Part shown: one piece after another, positions 53,603 to 62,749 of the stretch
How positions within the stretch are numbered: position 1 is the first letter of the stretch
Layout: each line of letters opens with the position of its first letter
From: Clostridiales bacterium
GTDB lineage: Bacteria > Bacillota > Clostridia > Lachnospirales > Lachnospiraceae
Assembly: GCA_029010495.1 (NCBI GenBank)
Contig: JAQXKO010000025.1
Coordinates: 79,702-143,701, forward strand
Length of the DNA: 64,000 bases
Direction of reading: 5' to 3'
Translations under genes and position numbers: made by a program
The notes under the pieces: model-generated
The model's input: only the letters and a program-made list of their open reading frames with translations
What the model was told of the DNA's origin: nothing
The model's database searches: none

Positions 53603-54555
53603 TAGAAGTCGATTGCAGTAATTGTAAAGAAAGAATTGACAAATTAATTGCCGGAGAGCTTGAGGATGTATCAAGATCAAGAATTCAAAAGCTGTTATGC
53701 GAGGGTTATGTATATGTAAATAATATTCAATGTACTAATTCTCATGAAAAGGTAAAATGCGGGGATATAATAAGAGTGTGCGTTCCTGTTGCAAAGGATG
53801 TTGATATTTTACCTGAAAATATTGATCTTGATATTGTTTACGAGGATGATGATATTATTATTATAAATAAACCGCAGGGTATGGTTGTTCATCCTTCGGC
53901 CGGTCATTACAGCGGCACCCTGGTCAATGCTTTGATGTATCATTTTGGCGATAATTTATCGGGCATAAACGGTGAATTAAGACCGGGTATTGTTCACCGA
54001 ATTGATATGGACACCTCCGGGATACTTGTAATTTGCAAAAATGATAAAGCCCATAATTATTTGTCCGGTCTGTTTGGAGTTCATGATATTAACAGAATTT
54101 ATTACTGCCTGTGCAATGGTATTCTTAAGGAAGAATGTGTCGTAGATGCACCAATAGGTCGTCATAAAACTGACAGAAAGAAAATGTCTGTTAACCGGGA
54201 AAACGGTAAAAGAGCAGTAACTCATTTCAAACCTTTAATTATTTATGACAATAAATATACTCTTGTTGAATGCAGACTTGAAACGGGTAGGACTCATCAG
54301 ATAAGAGTTCATATGGCTTCCATTAATCACCCTCTGGTCGGAGATAAGATTTACGGAAATGTCAAATCCGGGATTAAAGCTGACGGTCAGCTCCTTCATG
54401 CTGCTGTTCTTGGTTTTGTTCATCCTGCAACTAATGAATATATAGAATTCCGAAGTGCTTTGCCTGAATATTTTTACAATATATGCAGTAAACTTGGCAA
54501 TAATGATAAATTGAATGAACTAATGGAGTATTTAAATCATCGTGTTTGCAAATAA
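53584..54555 (+). CDS. rluD: RluD-type 23S rRNA pseudouridine synthase
   Basis: The 323-residue protein has an N-terminal S4 RNA-binding domain (RIDKLIAGELEDVSRSRIQKL) and an RluA-family catalytic domain with IINKPQGMVVHPSAGH, the catalytic motif VHRIDMDTSGILVICK, and the closing ETGRTHQIRVHMA and HPLVGDKIYG. It starts at GTG 53584, 19 bases inside lspA, with GAGGAA upstream. The lspA-rluD order is standard in Firmicutes. It overlaps the following ATPase gene by 14 bases. Confidence 0.95.
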   Translation: MEEEYIIEVDCSNCKERIDKLIAGELEDVSRSRIQKLLCEGYVYVNNIQCTNSHEKVKCGDIIRVCVPVAKDVDILPENIDLDIVYEDDDIIIINKPQGMVVHPSAGHYSGTLVNALMYHFGDNLSGINGELRPGIVHRIDMDTSGILVICKNDKAHNYLSGLFGVHDINRIYYCLCNGILKEECVVDAPIGRHKTDRKKMSVNRENGKRAVTHFKPLIIYDNKYTLVECRLETGRTHQIRVHMASINHPLVGDKIYGNVKSGIKADGQLLHAAVLGFVHPATNEYIEFRSALPEYFYNICSKLGNNDKLNELMEYLNHRVCK

Positions 54556-55831
54556 AATGTATAAAAACGAATTTGCTTCTGAAATATATGAGGCGCTTAA
54601 AACGGACAATCGTGTTTTGATATATGGTATTGCCGGAGTAGGGAAAACTGCTTTTTCTTTACAGCTTTCCGTGGATAAGTATGTGGCTAATACATATATT
54701 GACTGCGAAAATGATTATGATTATCTGGCCGGCCTTGCAAAAAATTCTGAAAATGAAGAAATGCTTGCAAAATATATTTATGATACTTTTGGTGTTTCAT
54801 ATAAATTCCAGAATAATTTGATATTTATATTTGACAATATTGACTCAACCGATTTTTATTATAATGAGTTATTTAATGAATTGGCAAAGACAAAATATAA
54901 ACAGATTTTGATTGCTACGGCAGTAACACCTTCTGTTGAAATGATTAAAAAAGAAATCAAATCATTTATGTTTACACCGATAAGCTTTGAGGATTTTTTA
55001 TATTTTGAAGAAAATGATTTGTCCTTTGAATTATTAGCTCATTTTAGAAAGGGAATTGATACGATACCTTTATATCTGCATGACGGTATTTACAGGAGCT
55101 TTGTCGATTTTTATTATACCGGCGGCATGCCGGTTCCGAGAAATACTTATTTCAGATGCGAATACGGCGATGTATTGGTTTCATCTGCAATTAAAACAAG
55201 TTATCATCATGTTATTTCCACATTGTATAAAAGGAGTAATATTTCAGAGAAGCTTAGATATCAGTGCGAACAGATTTTATCATCCGTAATTGCACAGATG
55301 GCAGAGCCTGATTATTCGAGATACATAATTGCAGGCATCAGAGAGGGTGCCTCCTTTAAAGAATATCAGGCAGCATTTGAATTTCTTGAAAAAAACGGAA
55401 TCATATACAGAGTATATAATTTAGATAATCCAAATAGTTTTTGCTGCTTTTTATATGATTTTTCTACTATGAGAGAATTAATTCATGAATATAATTTTAA
55501 ACGTGGTTTTTCAATGAATAAAGATGATATGGAGCGAATAGTTATCAGAAATTATCTCGTTCAATATTTTATAAAAAACGGCTATGATATATATTTCTGG
55601 CGTTCCAGGTATAAAGCATATGTAGATATTGTCATTAAACTGAAAAATAAAATGATAGCAATAAATGTATCCGGAGAAGAATCAATAAAAGATAAATCAT
55701 TAGCCGAATTTGCTAAAAAATATAATAATTCTGAACTTATTGAAGTTTATGGGGAAAATTTGAAAAAAGAAAATAATAAGTGGAAAATTCCTTATTACGC
55801 AATATCTAGTATTGTTAAAATGGATTTATAA
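54542..55831 (+). CDS. AAA-family ATPase with C-terminal DUF4143-like region
   Basis: The 429-residue product begins with a P-loop ATPase domain: Walker A YGIAGVGKTAF near residues 27-37 and Walker B-like IFIFDNID near 97-104. It then has FTPISFEDFLYFEEND and a mid-region TGGMPVPRNTY. This resembles the ATP-binding proteins with DUF4143-like C-termini, which are abundant in gut anaerobes and have no firm function. The C-terminal 110 residues include IDIVIKLKNKMIAINV-like strands reminiscent of restriction-endonuclease folds. GTG 54542 is the start by overlap with rluD, although the ribosome binding site (GGAG) is 13 bases away; ATG 54557 is an alternative. It ends before the blaI operator region. 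Confidence 0.75.
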   Translation: MFANKMYKNEFASEIYEALKTDNRVLIYGIAGVGKTAFSLQLSVDKYVANTYIDCENDYDYLAGLAKNSENEEMLAKYIYDTFGVSYKFQNNLIFIFDNIDSTDFYYNELFNELAKTKYKQILIATAVTPSVEMIKKEIKSFMFTPISFEDFLYFEENDLSFELLAHFRKGIDTIPLYLHDGIYRSFVDFYYTGGMPVPRNTYFRCEYGDVLVSSAIKTSYHHVISTLYKRSNISEKLRYQCEQILSSVIAQMAEPDYSRYIIAGIREGASFKEYQAAFEFLEKNGIIYRVYNLDNPNSFCCFLYDFSTMRELIHEYNFKRGFSMNKDDMERIVIRNYLVQYFIKNGYDIYFWRSRYKAYVDIVIKLKNKMIAINVSGEESIKDKSLAEFAKKYNNSELIEVYGENLKKENNKWKIPYYAISSIVKMDL

Positions 55832-55854
55832 CAAAATAAGTGTTAAGTGTTTGT

Positions 55855-55933
55855 CTACAATGGTAGAGTTACCAACTTAAATCATTCTACAGCAAAATAA
55901 TTGCTTGACAATTTGATTCTATTGTTGTAGAAT
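55855..55933 (+). promoter_or_regulatory. Promoter and operators of the BlaI-type regulator
   Basis: A near-ideal promoter is present: TTGACA (55905-55910), 17-base spacer, TAGAAT (55928-55933). Around it lie CTACAATGGTAG (55855-55866), a perfect four-base-arm palindrome, and a diverged inverted pair ATTCTACAGCAA (55884-55895) and TTGTTGTAGAAT (55922-55933). The last overlaps the -10 box. TACA/TGTA cores are typical of BlaI/MecI operators, so autorepression is likely. Confidence 0.7.
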
Positions 55934-55991
55934 TAAGACACTTGCTCAAAATTTTGTATTATTAACTTATGATAAAATGTTGGAGGTAGAT

Positions 55992-56366
55992 ATGCCTGAT
56001 ATCAGACTGCATGAAGGTGAACTTAATGTTATGGAGCTGTTATGGTCAAATGAAAATCTTCCTGCAAAGGATATAGCCAAGATTATTAAGGATTATATCG
56101 GCTGGGAGAAGAATACTACATATACAGTTATCAAACGACTGATAGATAAGGGTGCGATTAAGCGTGAAGATCCCGGATTTATCTGTAAAACCATAATAAC
56201 AAAAGAAGAAGTTCAGATGATTGAAACAAATGCACTTATTGACAAGGTTTATGGCGGCAGTCTTGATTCATTCATAACCGATTACCTTATGAAGATAGAT
56301 TTTACGGCAGAACAGACCAGATTATTACGTAAGCTTCTTGACAATGTTTATAAGAAACTTTTGTAA
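55992..56366 (+). CDS. BlaI/MecI-family transcriptional repressor
   Basis: The 124-residue product is a penicillinase-repressor-type winged-helix protein. The DNA-binding half shows LHEGELNVMELLWSNENLPAKDIAKII, and WEKNTTYTVIKRLIDKGAIKRED is the recognition helix and wing. The C-terminal helices mediate dimerisation. ATG 55992 follows TTGGAGGT at 55980-55987; the ATG at 55977 lies before that site. No BlaR1/MecR1 sensor protease or beta-lactamase is adjacent, so what it regulates besides itself is unknown. It is upstream of RNase Y, which has its own promoter. Confidence 0.87.
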   Translation: MPDIRLHEGELNVMELLWSNENLPAKDIAKIIKDYIGWEKNTTYTVIKRLIDKGAIKREDPGFICKTIITKEEVQMIETNALIDKVYGGSLDSFITDYLMKIDFTAEQTRLLRKLLDNVYKKLL

Positions 56367-56395
56367 TTGTTTATATACTTTTGCCATTGTATGTC

Positions 56396-56424
56396 TTGAC
56401 TTTTTTTGATTGATGATATAGTAT
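56396..56424 (+). promoter_or_regulatory. Promoter of rny
   Basis: TTGACT (56396-56401) and TAGTAT (56419-56424) are 17 bases apart, with overlapping AT-rich alternatives, about 50 bases before the rny start. Confidence 0.5.
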
Positions 56425-56473
56425 ATAAATGTTGAGTTTTTGAAATTTGATAACTAAATATGGAGGTGTCACT

Positions 56474-58030
56474 ATGGACGAATGGATTAAGATTTTAATC
56501 GCAGTAGTTGTCACCGCGTTAATTGTTGCACTTATTGTTTGGAAATCCGCTATTGCATATAGGATTAAAGTATATGAAGCTAAAGTGGGTTCTGCTGAAA
56601 AAATTGCAGAAGAAATTAAGTCAGAAGCAGAAAAAGCTGCTGAAACAATGAAACGTGAGGCTTTGCTTGAAGCAAAAGAAGAAGCATTAAAGGCAAAGCA
56701 TGATTTTGACAGAGAAAAGAAGGAACAGAGAGCTGAGCTTGCCCGTTCCGAAAAGCGATTAGTATCCAAAGAAGAAAATCTTGACCGCAAGATGGAAAGT
56801 CTCGAAAAGAAAGAAGAGCGAATGAACAAAAAGGAACAGGAGCTTGATGAATTAAATGTTAAAGCTCAGGAAGCTTATAACAATCAGCTTAAGGAGCTTG
56901 AGAGAATTTCCGGATTAACCTCCGATAAAGCTAAAGAAATTCTTTTAGAAACTGTTAAAACCGATGTTAAACACGAGATGGCTGTTCTTGTTAAGGATCT
57001 CGAGCTTCAGGCTAAGGATGAGGCTGACAAGAAAGCTAAAGAAATCGTAATCGGAGCTATTCAGAGATGTGCTGCCGATTATGTGGCTGAATCAACAATA
57101 TCAGTTGTTCAGCTTCCTAATGATGAAATGAAGGGACGTATTATTGGTCGTGAAGGACGTAATATACGTACCATCGAAACACTTACAGGTGTTGATCTTA
57201 TTATTGATGATACTCCTGAAGCAGTTATTTTATCATGTTATGAACCAATCAGAAGAGAAGTTGCAAGAATAGCGCTTGAAAGACTTATTGTAGATGGTCG
57301 TATTCATCCTACAAGAATTGAAGAAATGGTTGAAAAGGCTCAGAAAGAAGTCGACGGAATCATTAAAGAAGAGGGTGAAGCAGCTGTTTTAAAAACCGGT
57401 GTACATGGTCTTCATCCTGAGCTTGTAAAGCTTCTTGGTCGTATGAAGTATAGAACAAGCTACGGTCAGAATGCATTAAAGCATTCTATTGAGGTATCTA
57501 TTCTTTCAGGTCTTCTTGCTGCAGAAATGGGACAGGATGTACGTATTGCAAAGCGTGCAGGTCTTCTTCATGATATCGGCAAATCAATTGATCATGAAAT
57601 TGAAGGAACTCATGTCCAGATTGGTGTTGAATTATGTAAGAAATATAAAGAATCTAATATCGTTATCAACGCTGTCGAGGCACATCATGGCGATGTAGAG
57701 TTCGGTTCGCTTATTGCATGTATCGTACAGGCTGCAGATACAATCTCTGCTGCACGTCCGGGTGCAAGAAGAGAAACGCTTGAAACTTATACAAACAGAT
57801 TAAAACAGTTAGAAGAAATTTCAAATAGCTTTAAGGGAGTAGATAAGTCATATGCTATTCAGGCAGGACGTGAAGTAAGAGTAATGGTTATTCCTGAACA
57901 GATTAGCGATGACGAAATGGTTCTTCTTGGAAGAGAGCTTGCTCAAAAGATTGAATCCGGCTTAGAATATCCGGGTCAGATTAAGGTAAGTCTTATTAGA
58001 GAGTCTAGAGTTACGGATTATGCTAAATAA
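56474..58030 (+). CDS. rny: Ribonuclease Y
   Basis: RNase Y is the membrane-bound endoribonuclease that starts mRNA decay in Firmicutes. The 518-residue protein has an N-terminal membrane helix (about 5-25), a long coiled coil (about 35-190), a KH domain with [21 protein letters not shown], and an HD phosphohydrolase domain with [15 protein letters not shown] and [12 protein letters not shown] 56474 follows GGAGGTG; the upstream ATG 56447 lies before it. A terminator follows. PNPase at 22567 is its natural partner in RNA turnover. Confidence 0.97.
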   Translation: MDEWIKILIAVVVTALIVALIVWKSAIAYRIKVYEAKVGSAEKIAEEIKSEAEKAAETMKREALLEAKEEALKAKHDFDREKKEQRAELARSEKRLVSKEENLDRKMESLEKKEERMNKKEQELDELNVKAQEAYNNQLKELERISGLTSDKAKEILLETVKTDVKHEMAVLVKDLELQAKDEADKKAKEIVIGAIQRCAADYVAESTISVVQLPNDEMKGRIIGREGRNIRTIETLTGVDLIIDDTPEAVILSCYEPIRREVARIALERLIVDGRIHPTRIEEMVEKAQKEVDGIIKEEGEAAVLKTGVHGLHPELVKLLGRMKYRTSYGQNALKHSIEVSILSGLLAAEMGQDVRIAKRAGLLHDIGKSIDHEIEGTHVQIGVELCKKYKESNIVINAVEAHHGDVEFGSLIACIVQAADTISAARPGARRETLETYTNRLKQLEEISNSFKGVDKSYAIQAGREVRVMVIPEQISDDEMVLLGRELAQKIESGLEYPGQIKVSLIRESRVTDYAK

Positions 58031-58031
58031 A

Positions 58032-58068
58032 ATAAAGGGTTGTTCGTCTGAACAGCCCTTTTTATTTA
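58032..58068 (+). terminator. Intrinsic terminator after rny
   Basis: AAAGGGTTGTTC pairs with GAACAGCCCTTT (G-T pair included) over a short loop, followed by TTTATTTATT. Confidence 0.85.
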
Positions 58069-58131
58069 TTTCTTACATTAAATAAGATTGTATACACGTA
58101 TTTTTTGTGACTATTTTTTGCATTCAATTTA

Positions 58132-58160
58132 TTGCAATTTCCCTGTTATTGGGTTATATT
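58132..58160 (+). promoter_or_regulatory. Promoter of the aminotransferase operon
   Basis: TTGCAA (58132-58137) and TATATT (58155-58160) are 17 bases apart. The implied leader is about 85 bases and contains a nested stem. Confidence 0.6.
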
Positions 58161-58186
58161 ATATATTGATAAAAATAGAACATCAT

Positions 58187-58232
58187 AAGTATTGGTTTAT
58201 AAAGATTTTAAAATCTTAAATTGCCGATGCTT
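58187..58232 (+). promoter_or_regulatory. Nested hairpins in the aminotransferase leader
   Basis: AAGTATTGG (58187-58195) can pair with CCGATGCTT (58224-58232), seven Watson-Crick and two G-U pairs. Inside it is the perfect palindrome AAGATTTTAAAATCTT (58202-58217). TTTTAAC follows, then the ribosome binding site. Possible attenuator or stability element; function unknown. Confidence 0.4.
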
Positions 58233-58251
58233 TTAACAATAGGAGGAAATT

Positions 58252-59451
58252 ATGTCTTTAACACTATCAGAAAAAGCAAAAAGAGTTAAGCCATCATCTA
58301 CGCTTGCTATTACCGCAAAGGCCAATGAATTAAAGGCTAAAGGGCTTGATGTAGTAGGTTTTGGTGCAGGAGAGCCTGATTTCATGACACCTGAAAACAT
58401 TAAAAATGCAGGTCATTCGGCAATTGATAATAATCAGACGAAATATACTGCAGCTGCAGGTATGCCGGCACTCAGACAGGCTGTTTGCGATAAATTTAAA
58501 AGGTTTAATAACTTAATCTATGAACCTGCACAGGTTGTAATTTCAAACGGCGGAAAGCATACTCTTATGAATGCCTTTCAGGCAATATTAAATCCTGGTG
58601 ATGAGGTTATCATCCCTGCTCCGTATTGGTTAAGTTATCCTGAAATGGTTAAGCTTGCTGACGGTGTGCCTGTATTTGTTAAGTGTGGTGTTGAGCAGGA
58701 CTATAAGATTACTGCAAAACAGCTTGCTGATGCATGTACTGATAAAACTAAAGCATTTGTTTTAACTTCTCCAAGTAATCCTACCGGTATGCTTTATTCT
58801 AAAGCAGAACTTGAAGAGCTTGCAAAGGTTATTGTTGAAAAGGATATTTTTGTTATTTCTGACGAAATATATGAGAATCTTGTTTATGATAACAATGAAT
58901 GTGTAAGCATTGCATCACTTGGTGAAGATATCTACAAACATACAATCACATGCTGCGGTGTTGCCAAGGGTTATGCCATGACAGGCTGGAGAATCGGTTA
59001 TTGCGGTGCTCCGCTTGATGTCGCAAAGCTTATGTCTTCAATTCAGTCACATCAGACCTCAAATCCAAATACTATTGCTCAGGTTGCGGCTGTTGAGGCT
59101 CTTAACGGTCCACAGGATTCTATTGAAGCAATGAGACTTGAATTTGACAAGAGAAGAATTGTTATGTATGAGCGTTTATCGTCAATGCCTTACATTAAAA
59201 CCGTTAAGCCACAGGGAGCATTTTATTCTTTTGTAGATATTAGCGGTGTACTTGGTAAAACTCATAAGGATGTATTAATCAATAATGTATCTGAACTTGC
59301 CAAAATATTAATTGAAGAATATCTTGTTGCAGTAATTCCTTGTACTGATTTCGGATTTGAAGACCATATCCGCTTATCATATGCAATAAGTCTTGAACAG
59401 ATTAATAAGGGACTTGACAGAATTGAAAAATTCCTTAATACAGTTTGCTGA
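58252..59451 (+). CDS. Class I/II PLP aminotransferase (aspartate aminotransferase type)
   Basis: The 399-residue product is a fold-type I aminotransferase of the group commonly annotated as aspartate aminotransferase. It has GFGAGEPDFMTPENIK, KYTAAAGMPALRQAV, the NPTG loop in LTSPSNPTGMLYS, ISDEIYENLVYD, and the PLP Lys in GVAKGYAMTGWRIGYCGAP. The final LRLSYAIS-like motif carries the substrate-carboxylate Arg. Amino acid specificity is not certain. It starts at ATG 58252 after AGGAGG and precedes a Nudix gene by 11 bases. Confidence 0.92.
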   Translation: MSLTLSEKAKRVKPSSTLAITAKANELKAKGLDVVGFGAGEPDFMTPENIKNAGHSAIDNNQTKYTAAAGMPALRQAVCDKFKRFNNLIYEPAQVVISNGGKHTLMNAFQAILNPGDEVIIPAPYWLSYPEMVKLADGVPVFVKCGVEQDYKITAKQLADACTDKTKAFVLTSPSNPTGMLYSKAELEELAKVIVEKDIFVISDEIYENLVYDNNECVSIASLGEDIYKHTITCCGVAKGYAMTGWRIGYCGAPLDVAKLMSSIQSHQTSNPNTIAQVAAVEALNGPQDSIEAMRLEFDKRRIVMYERLSSMPYIKTVKPQGAFYSFVDISGVLGKTHKDVLINNVSELAKILIEEYLVAVIPCTDFGFEDHIRLSYAISLEQINKGLDRIEKFLNTVC

Positions 59452-59462
59452 CAGGAGTATTT

Positions 59463-59999
59463 ATGAGCGAAGAATATAAAAGACTAAACAGAGAACTTGT
59501 TTATGACGGAACAATCGTAAACGTATATAAGGACACCATGCAGGTGGCTAACGGACAGATTCAGCATTGGGATTTTATCGAGCATCCCGGCGCTTCGGCT
59601 GTAGTACCTGTTGATAATGACGGCAATGTTCTTATGGTAAGACAGTATCGAAATGCACTTGGCAGATATACTATTGAGCTTCCGGCTGGCGGAAAAAACA
59701 AAGGTGAGGATTTTGAAGTCTGCGCACTTCGTGAGCTCGAGGAAGAAACAGGATATAAGGCCGGTTCATCTGAGTTACTGGTTGATATTTTTACAACTGT
59801 TGCATTAATGGATGAGAGAATAAAAATATATCTTGCAAAGGATCTGGTTAAAACAAGCCAGCATCTTGATGACGGTGAGTTTTTAAATGTTGAAAAATAC
59901 AATATTGATGAGCTTTGCAATATGATATATGAGGGCAAAATTCAGGATTCCAAAACCATATGCGGTCTGTTGGCTTACAAAAATAAATATTGTAAATAA
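59463..59999 (+). CDS. nudF: Nudix hydrolase, ADP-ribose pyrophosphatase type
   Basis: The 178-residue product hydrolyses nucleoside diphosphate derivatives, probably ADP-ribose. The Nudix box is complete: GGKNKGE, then seven residues, then RELEEETGY, near residues 75-100. The N-terminal strands VYDGTIVNVYKDTMQVANG and MVRQYRNALGRYTIELPAGG match the ADP-ribose subgroup. ATG 59463 follows CAGGAG; the ATG at 59445 is within the aminotransferase gene. It is the end of a two-gene unit, closed by a terminator. Confidence 0.92.
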   Translation: MSEEYKRLNRELVYDGTIVNVYKDTMQVANGQIQHWDFIEHPGASAVVPVDNDGNVLMVRQYRNALGRYTIELPAGGKNKGEDFEVCALRELEEETGYKAGSSELLVDIFTTVALMDERIKIYLAKDLVKTSQHLDDGEFLNVEKYNIDELCNMIYEGKIQDSKTICGLLAYKNKYCK

Positions 60000-60010
60000 T
60001 AAATATTTTC

Positions 60011-60042
60011 CCGGCTGAATAATTCAGCCGGGTTTTATTTTT
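60011..60042 (+). terminator. Intrinsic terminator after nudF
   Basis: CCCGGCTGAAT pairs perfectly with ATTCAGCCGGG around a tiny loop, followed by TTTTATTTTTT. It is one of the strongest terminators in the window. Confidence 0.93.
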
Positions 60043-60073
60043 TGATAAATTGTTTTATTATTACCATAAAATA

Positions 60074-60082
60074 TGATATAAT
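60074..60082 (+). promoter_or_regulatory. Extended -10 promoter before the nucleoside phosphorylase
   Basis: TGATATAAT (60074-60082) is a TG-n-TATAAT element, 65 bases before the start codon, without a good -35 hexamer. Confidence 0.5.
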
Positions 60083-60147
60083 AAAATCAATTAATATTTA
60101 TATTTATTTATCGCATATATTTTGGGTATTTATATGGGGGGATTATT

Positions 60148-61473
60148 ATGTATAATATAATTACAAAGAAAAAACATGGCTTAAAGCTTACTAAAGAAGA
60201 AATTGATTATGTCGTAAAAGGGTTTACAAATGGTGTAATACCGGATTACCAGATGAGTGCACTTCTAATGGCAATATGTATAAATAAAATGGATGAAGAG
60301 GAAACATATAATCTTACGATGGCTATGGCAGAAAGCGGAGATATGTTATCTCTTGACAGTATAAACAGAATTACGGCAGATAAACATTCTACCGGGGGAG
60401 TTGGTGATAAGACTTCTCTTATAGTTGCACCTGTTGCGTCGCTTTACGGTGTTGCAATGGCCAAGATGAGCGGAAGGGGACTCGGACATACAGGAGGAAC
60501 AATAGACAAGCTCGAATCAATTGAAGGCTTTGATACTGCATTGTCTGAAGATGAATTTATTGAGGTCGTAAATGATACCGGAGTCGCTATTATTGCACAG
60601 ACTGCCAATCTGGCTCCGGCTGACAAGCTGATGTATGCATTGCGTGATGTGACGGCAACCGTTGATAACATTTCGTTGATTTCTTCAAGTATTATGAGCA
60701 AAAAGCTTGCGGCGGGAGCAAAGGTTATTGTTCTTGACGTAAAAACCGGAAGCGGCGCTTTTATGAAAAGTATCGAAGATTCCAAAGAGCTTGCAAGAAC
60801 AATGATTGATATCGGTCTTAAAGCGGACAGAAAAATGTATGCACTTATCAGTGATATGGACAGACCTCTTGGAAAATATATCGGTAACAAGCTTGAAGTT
60901 TACGAGGCTGTCAAACTGCTTCAGGGTGAGTATTCTGATGATTTATATGAAGCGTGCGAATATCTTACTGCATTAATTCTCGTTGGCGCAGCCAAAGCTG
61001 ATAATCTTTATGAAGGTCGTGAAATGTTTAAAGATGCTGTTAAATCAGGAAGAGGTCTTGAACAATTTAAACGATTTATTAGCGCTCAGAAGGGAAATAC
61101 TGAGTTTATCGATAATATAGATTCATTTGTTAACGTAAAATCAACAATTGAAATTAAGGCACGACAGGAAGGCTATATCACTCATATGAATACCGAAATG
61201 ATAGGACTTGCCGCTACGTATCTCGGCGGAGGACGAGCCACGAAAAATGATATCATTGATCCTGATGTTGGTATTCAAATCTTAAAGAAGACCGGTGAAT
61301 ATGTTAATTCCGGTGATGTTCTGGCGGTTTTATATGTAAATGACGAAAAAAATCTTGATAAAGCAGTAAAGACAATCATTGCTTCATATCAGATAGGAAA
61401 AGAAAAGCCATCTATTAACGACAGACATGCATACGGATATTTTGACGGATTAGATTATAAAAGTATAGAATAA
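60148..61473 (+). CDS. pdp: Pyrimidine-nucleoside phosphorylase
   Basis: The enzyme splits thymidine, uridine or deoxyuridine with phosphate, salvaging the base and the sugar phosphate. The 441-residue protein shows KKKHGLKLTKEEIDYVVKGF, the phosphate-binding KHSTGGVGDKTSL near residue 80, the family signature SGRGLGHTGGTIDKLESI, and KTGSGAFMKSIEDSKELA near 195. Length and motifs fit Pdp of Firmicutes better than thymidine-only DeoA, but the two cannot be separated here. ATG 60148 follows GGGGGGAT. Confidence 0.94.
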   Translation: MYNIITKKKHGLKLTKEEIDYVVKGFTNGVIPDYQMSALLMAICINKMDEEETYNLTMAMAESGDMLSLDSINRITADKHSTGGVGDKTSLIVAPVASLYGVAMAKMSGRGLGHTGGTIDKLESIEGFDTALSEDEFIEVVNDTGVAIIAQTANLAPADKLMYALRDVTATVDNISLISSSIMSKKLAAGAKVIVLDVKTGSGAFMKSIEDSKELARTMIDIGLKADRKMYALISDMDRPLGKYIGNKLEVYEAVKLLQGEYSDDLYEACEYLTALILVGAAKADNLYEGREMFKDAVKSGRGLEQFKRFISAQKGNTEFIDNIDSFVNVKSTIEIKARQEGYITHMNTEMIGLAATYLGGGRATKNDIIDPDVGIQILKKTGEYVNSGDVLAVLYVNDEKNLDKAVKTIIASYQIGKEKPSINDRHAYGYFDGLDYKSIE

Positions 61474-61520
61474 TTTTTTATATACGGCATAATTATTATT
61501 AGTACATGTTTTGGTGATAT

Positions 61521-62693
61521 ATGCTTAACAGATTTGTTGCATTTATTATGGCAGTGTTGATGATTATTACTCAGTCCGGTGCCGCAAAGGAAGTTCGGAC
61601 CGGAAGCGTAAATGTTATCGGAAATGATTTTCAAACCGATATAAAATCAAAAAGCTATGCTCTTTACGAAATAAATACAGACAGCTTTATACTTTGTTAT
61701 GAAGGCGAAAAAAGACTTCCTCCGGCCAGTGTAACCAAGGTCATGACCTTACTGCTGATTTATGAAGCATTGGATAATAAAGAAATATCATATAAAGATA
61801 TGGTGACCGTCAGCGAACATGCTGCTTCAATGGGAGGCTCGCAGGTATATCTGGAGCCTGATGAGATTATGTCTGTAGAGGATCTGATAAAATGTATTAT
61901 TATCTCCAGCGCTAATGACGCATGCGTTGCCATGGCGGAAAAAATAGCCGGCAGTGAGGAAGCTTTTGTTAACCGCATGAATGACAAGGCTGCCGAACTT
62001 AAAATGAATAATACAAATTTTGTAAACTGCTGCGGACTTGATGATGATAATCATTATTCGTGTGCAAATGATATTGCAATTATGTCTGCAATGCTGTTGC
62101 GTAATCATCCTGATGTTACGATTTTTACTACAAAATGGATGGATACCATTACTCACAATACAAGGCGCGGAAGCAAGGAGTTCGGTCTTACAAATACAAA
62201 TAAGCTGATTAACAATTATGAAGGGCTGACAGGCTTAAAAACGGGTTCGACTTCACAGGCCGGATTTTGTCTCAGTGCAAGTGCCAAACGCGATAATACG
62301 TACCTTGTAGCGGTTGTAATGGGGGCTGAATCAGGTAAGGAAAGATTTATGCTTGCCAGACAGGTTCTTGATTACGGCTTTGCCAAAATTAAGGTAATAA
62401 ATATTGACGAAGACAGGTTTTCGACAGACCTTCGTCTTAGGAATACAATTAACAGAAACGTTAAAGTCAGACCGGCCCGGGATTGCTGTATATTAGTTGA
62501 CAAGTCAGTATTCGAAGATAATATTACAGTTGAATTTAAATTAAATAAAAATATCAAAAATTATAACAAACCGGTCGGAGATATGATTATATATAACGAT
62601 AAGAACGAATCATATAAAGTACCTGTTTATATTTCGGACGAGGTAAAAAGCACTTCATTCAGATATTATCTTTCAAAAATATTTTTTAGCTAG
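61521..62693 (+). CDS. dacF: D-alanyl-D-alanine carboxypeptidase, secreted (DacF type)
   Basis: The 390-residue product is a second peptidase S11 enzyme. A signal peptide occupies about residues 1-22 (RFVAFIMAVLMIITQSGAA). Catalytic motifs are PPASVTKVMTL (SxxK), SSANDAC (SxN) and GLKTGSTSQAG (KTG). A C-terminal beta-sandwich of about 100 residues follows, and the last residues may form the amphipathic membrane anchor of this family. Unlike the copy at 47603 it has no lipobox. The ribosome binding site is weak (TTGGTGA). It lies 47 bases after pdp. Confidence 0.92.
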   Translation: MLNRFVAFIMAVLMIITQSGAAKEVRTGSVNVIGNDFQTDIKSKSYALYEINTDSFILCYEGEKRLPPASVTKVMTLLLIYEALDNKEISYKDMVTVSEHAASMGGSQVYLEPDEIMSVEDLIKCIIISSANDACVAMAEKIAGSEEAFVNRMNDKAAELKMNNTNFVNCCGLDDDNHYSCANDIAIMSAMLLRNHPDVTIFTTKWMDTITHNTRRGSKEFGLTNTNKLINNYEGLTGLKTGSTSQAGFCLSASAKRDNTYLVAVVMGAESGKERFMLARQVLDYGFAKIKVINIDEDRFSTDLRLRNTINRNVKVRPARDCCILVDKSVFEDNITVEFKLNKNIKNYNKPVGDMIIYNDKNESYKVPVYISDEVKSTSFRYYLSKIFFS

Positions 62694-62749
62694 ACTATTA
62701 TGCAAAAATTTGATAAAATTAGAGAGTATGCATTTGTTTAGAGGTATAT

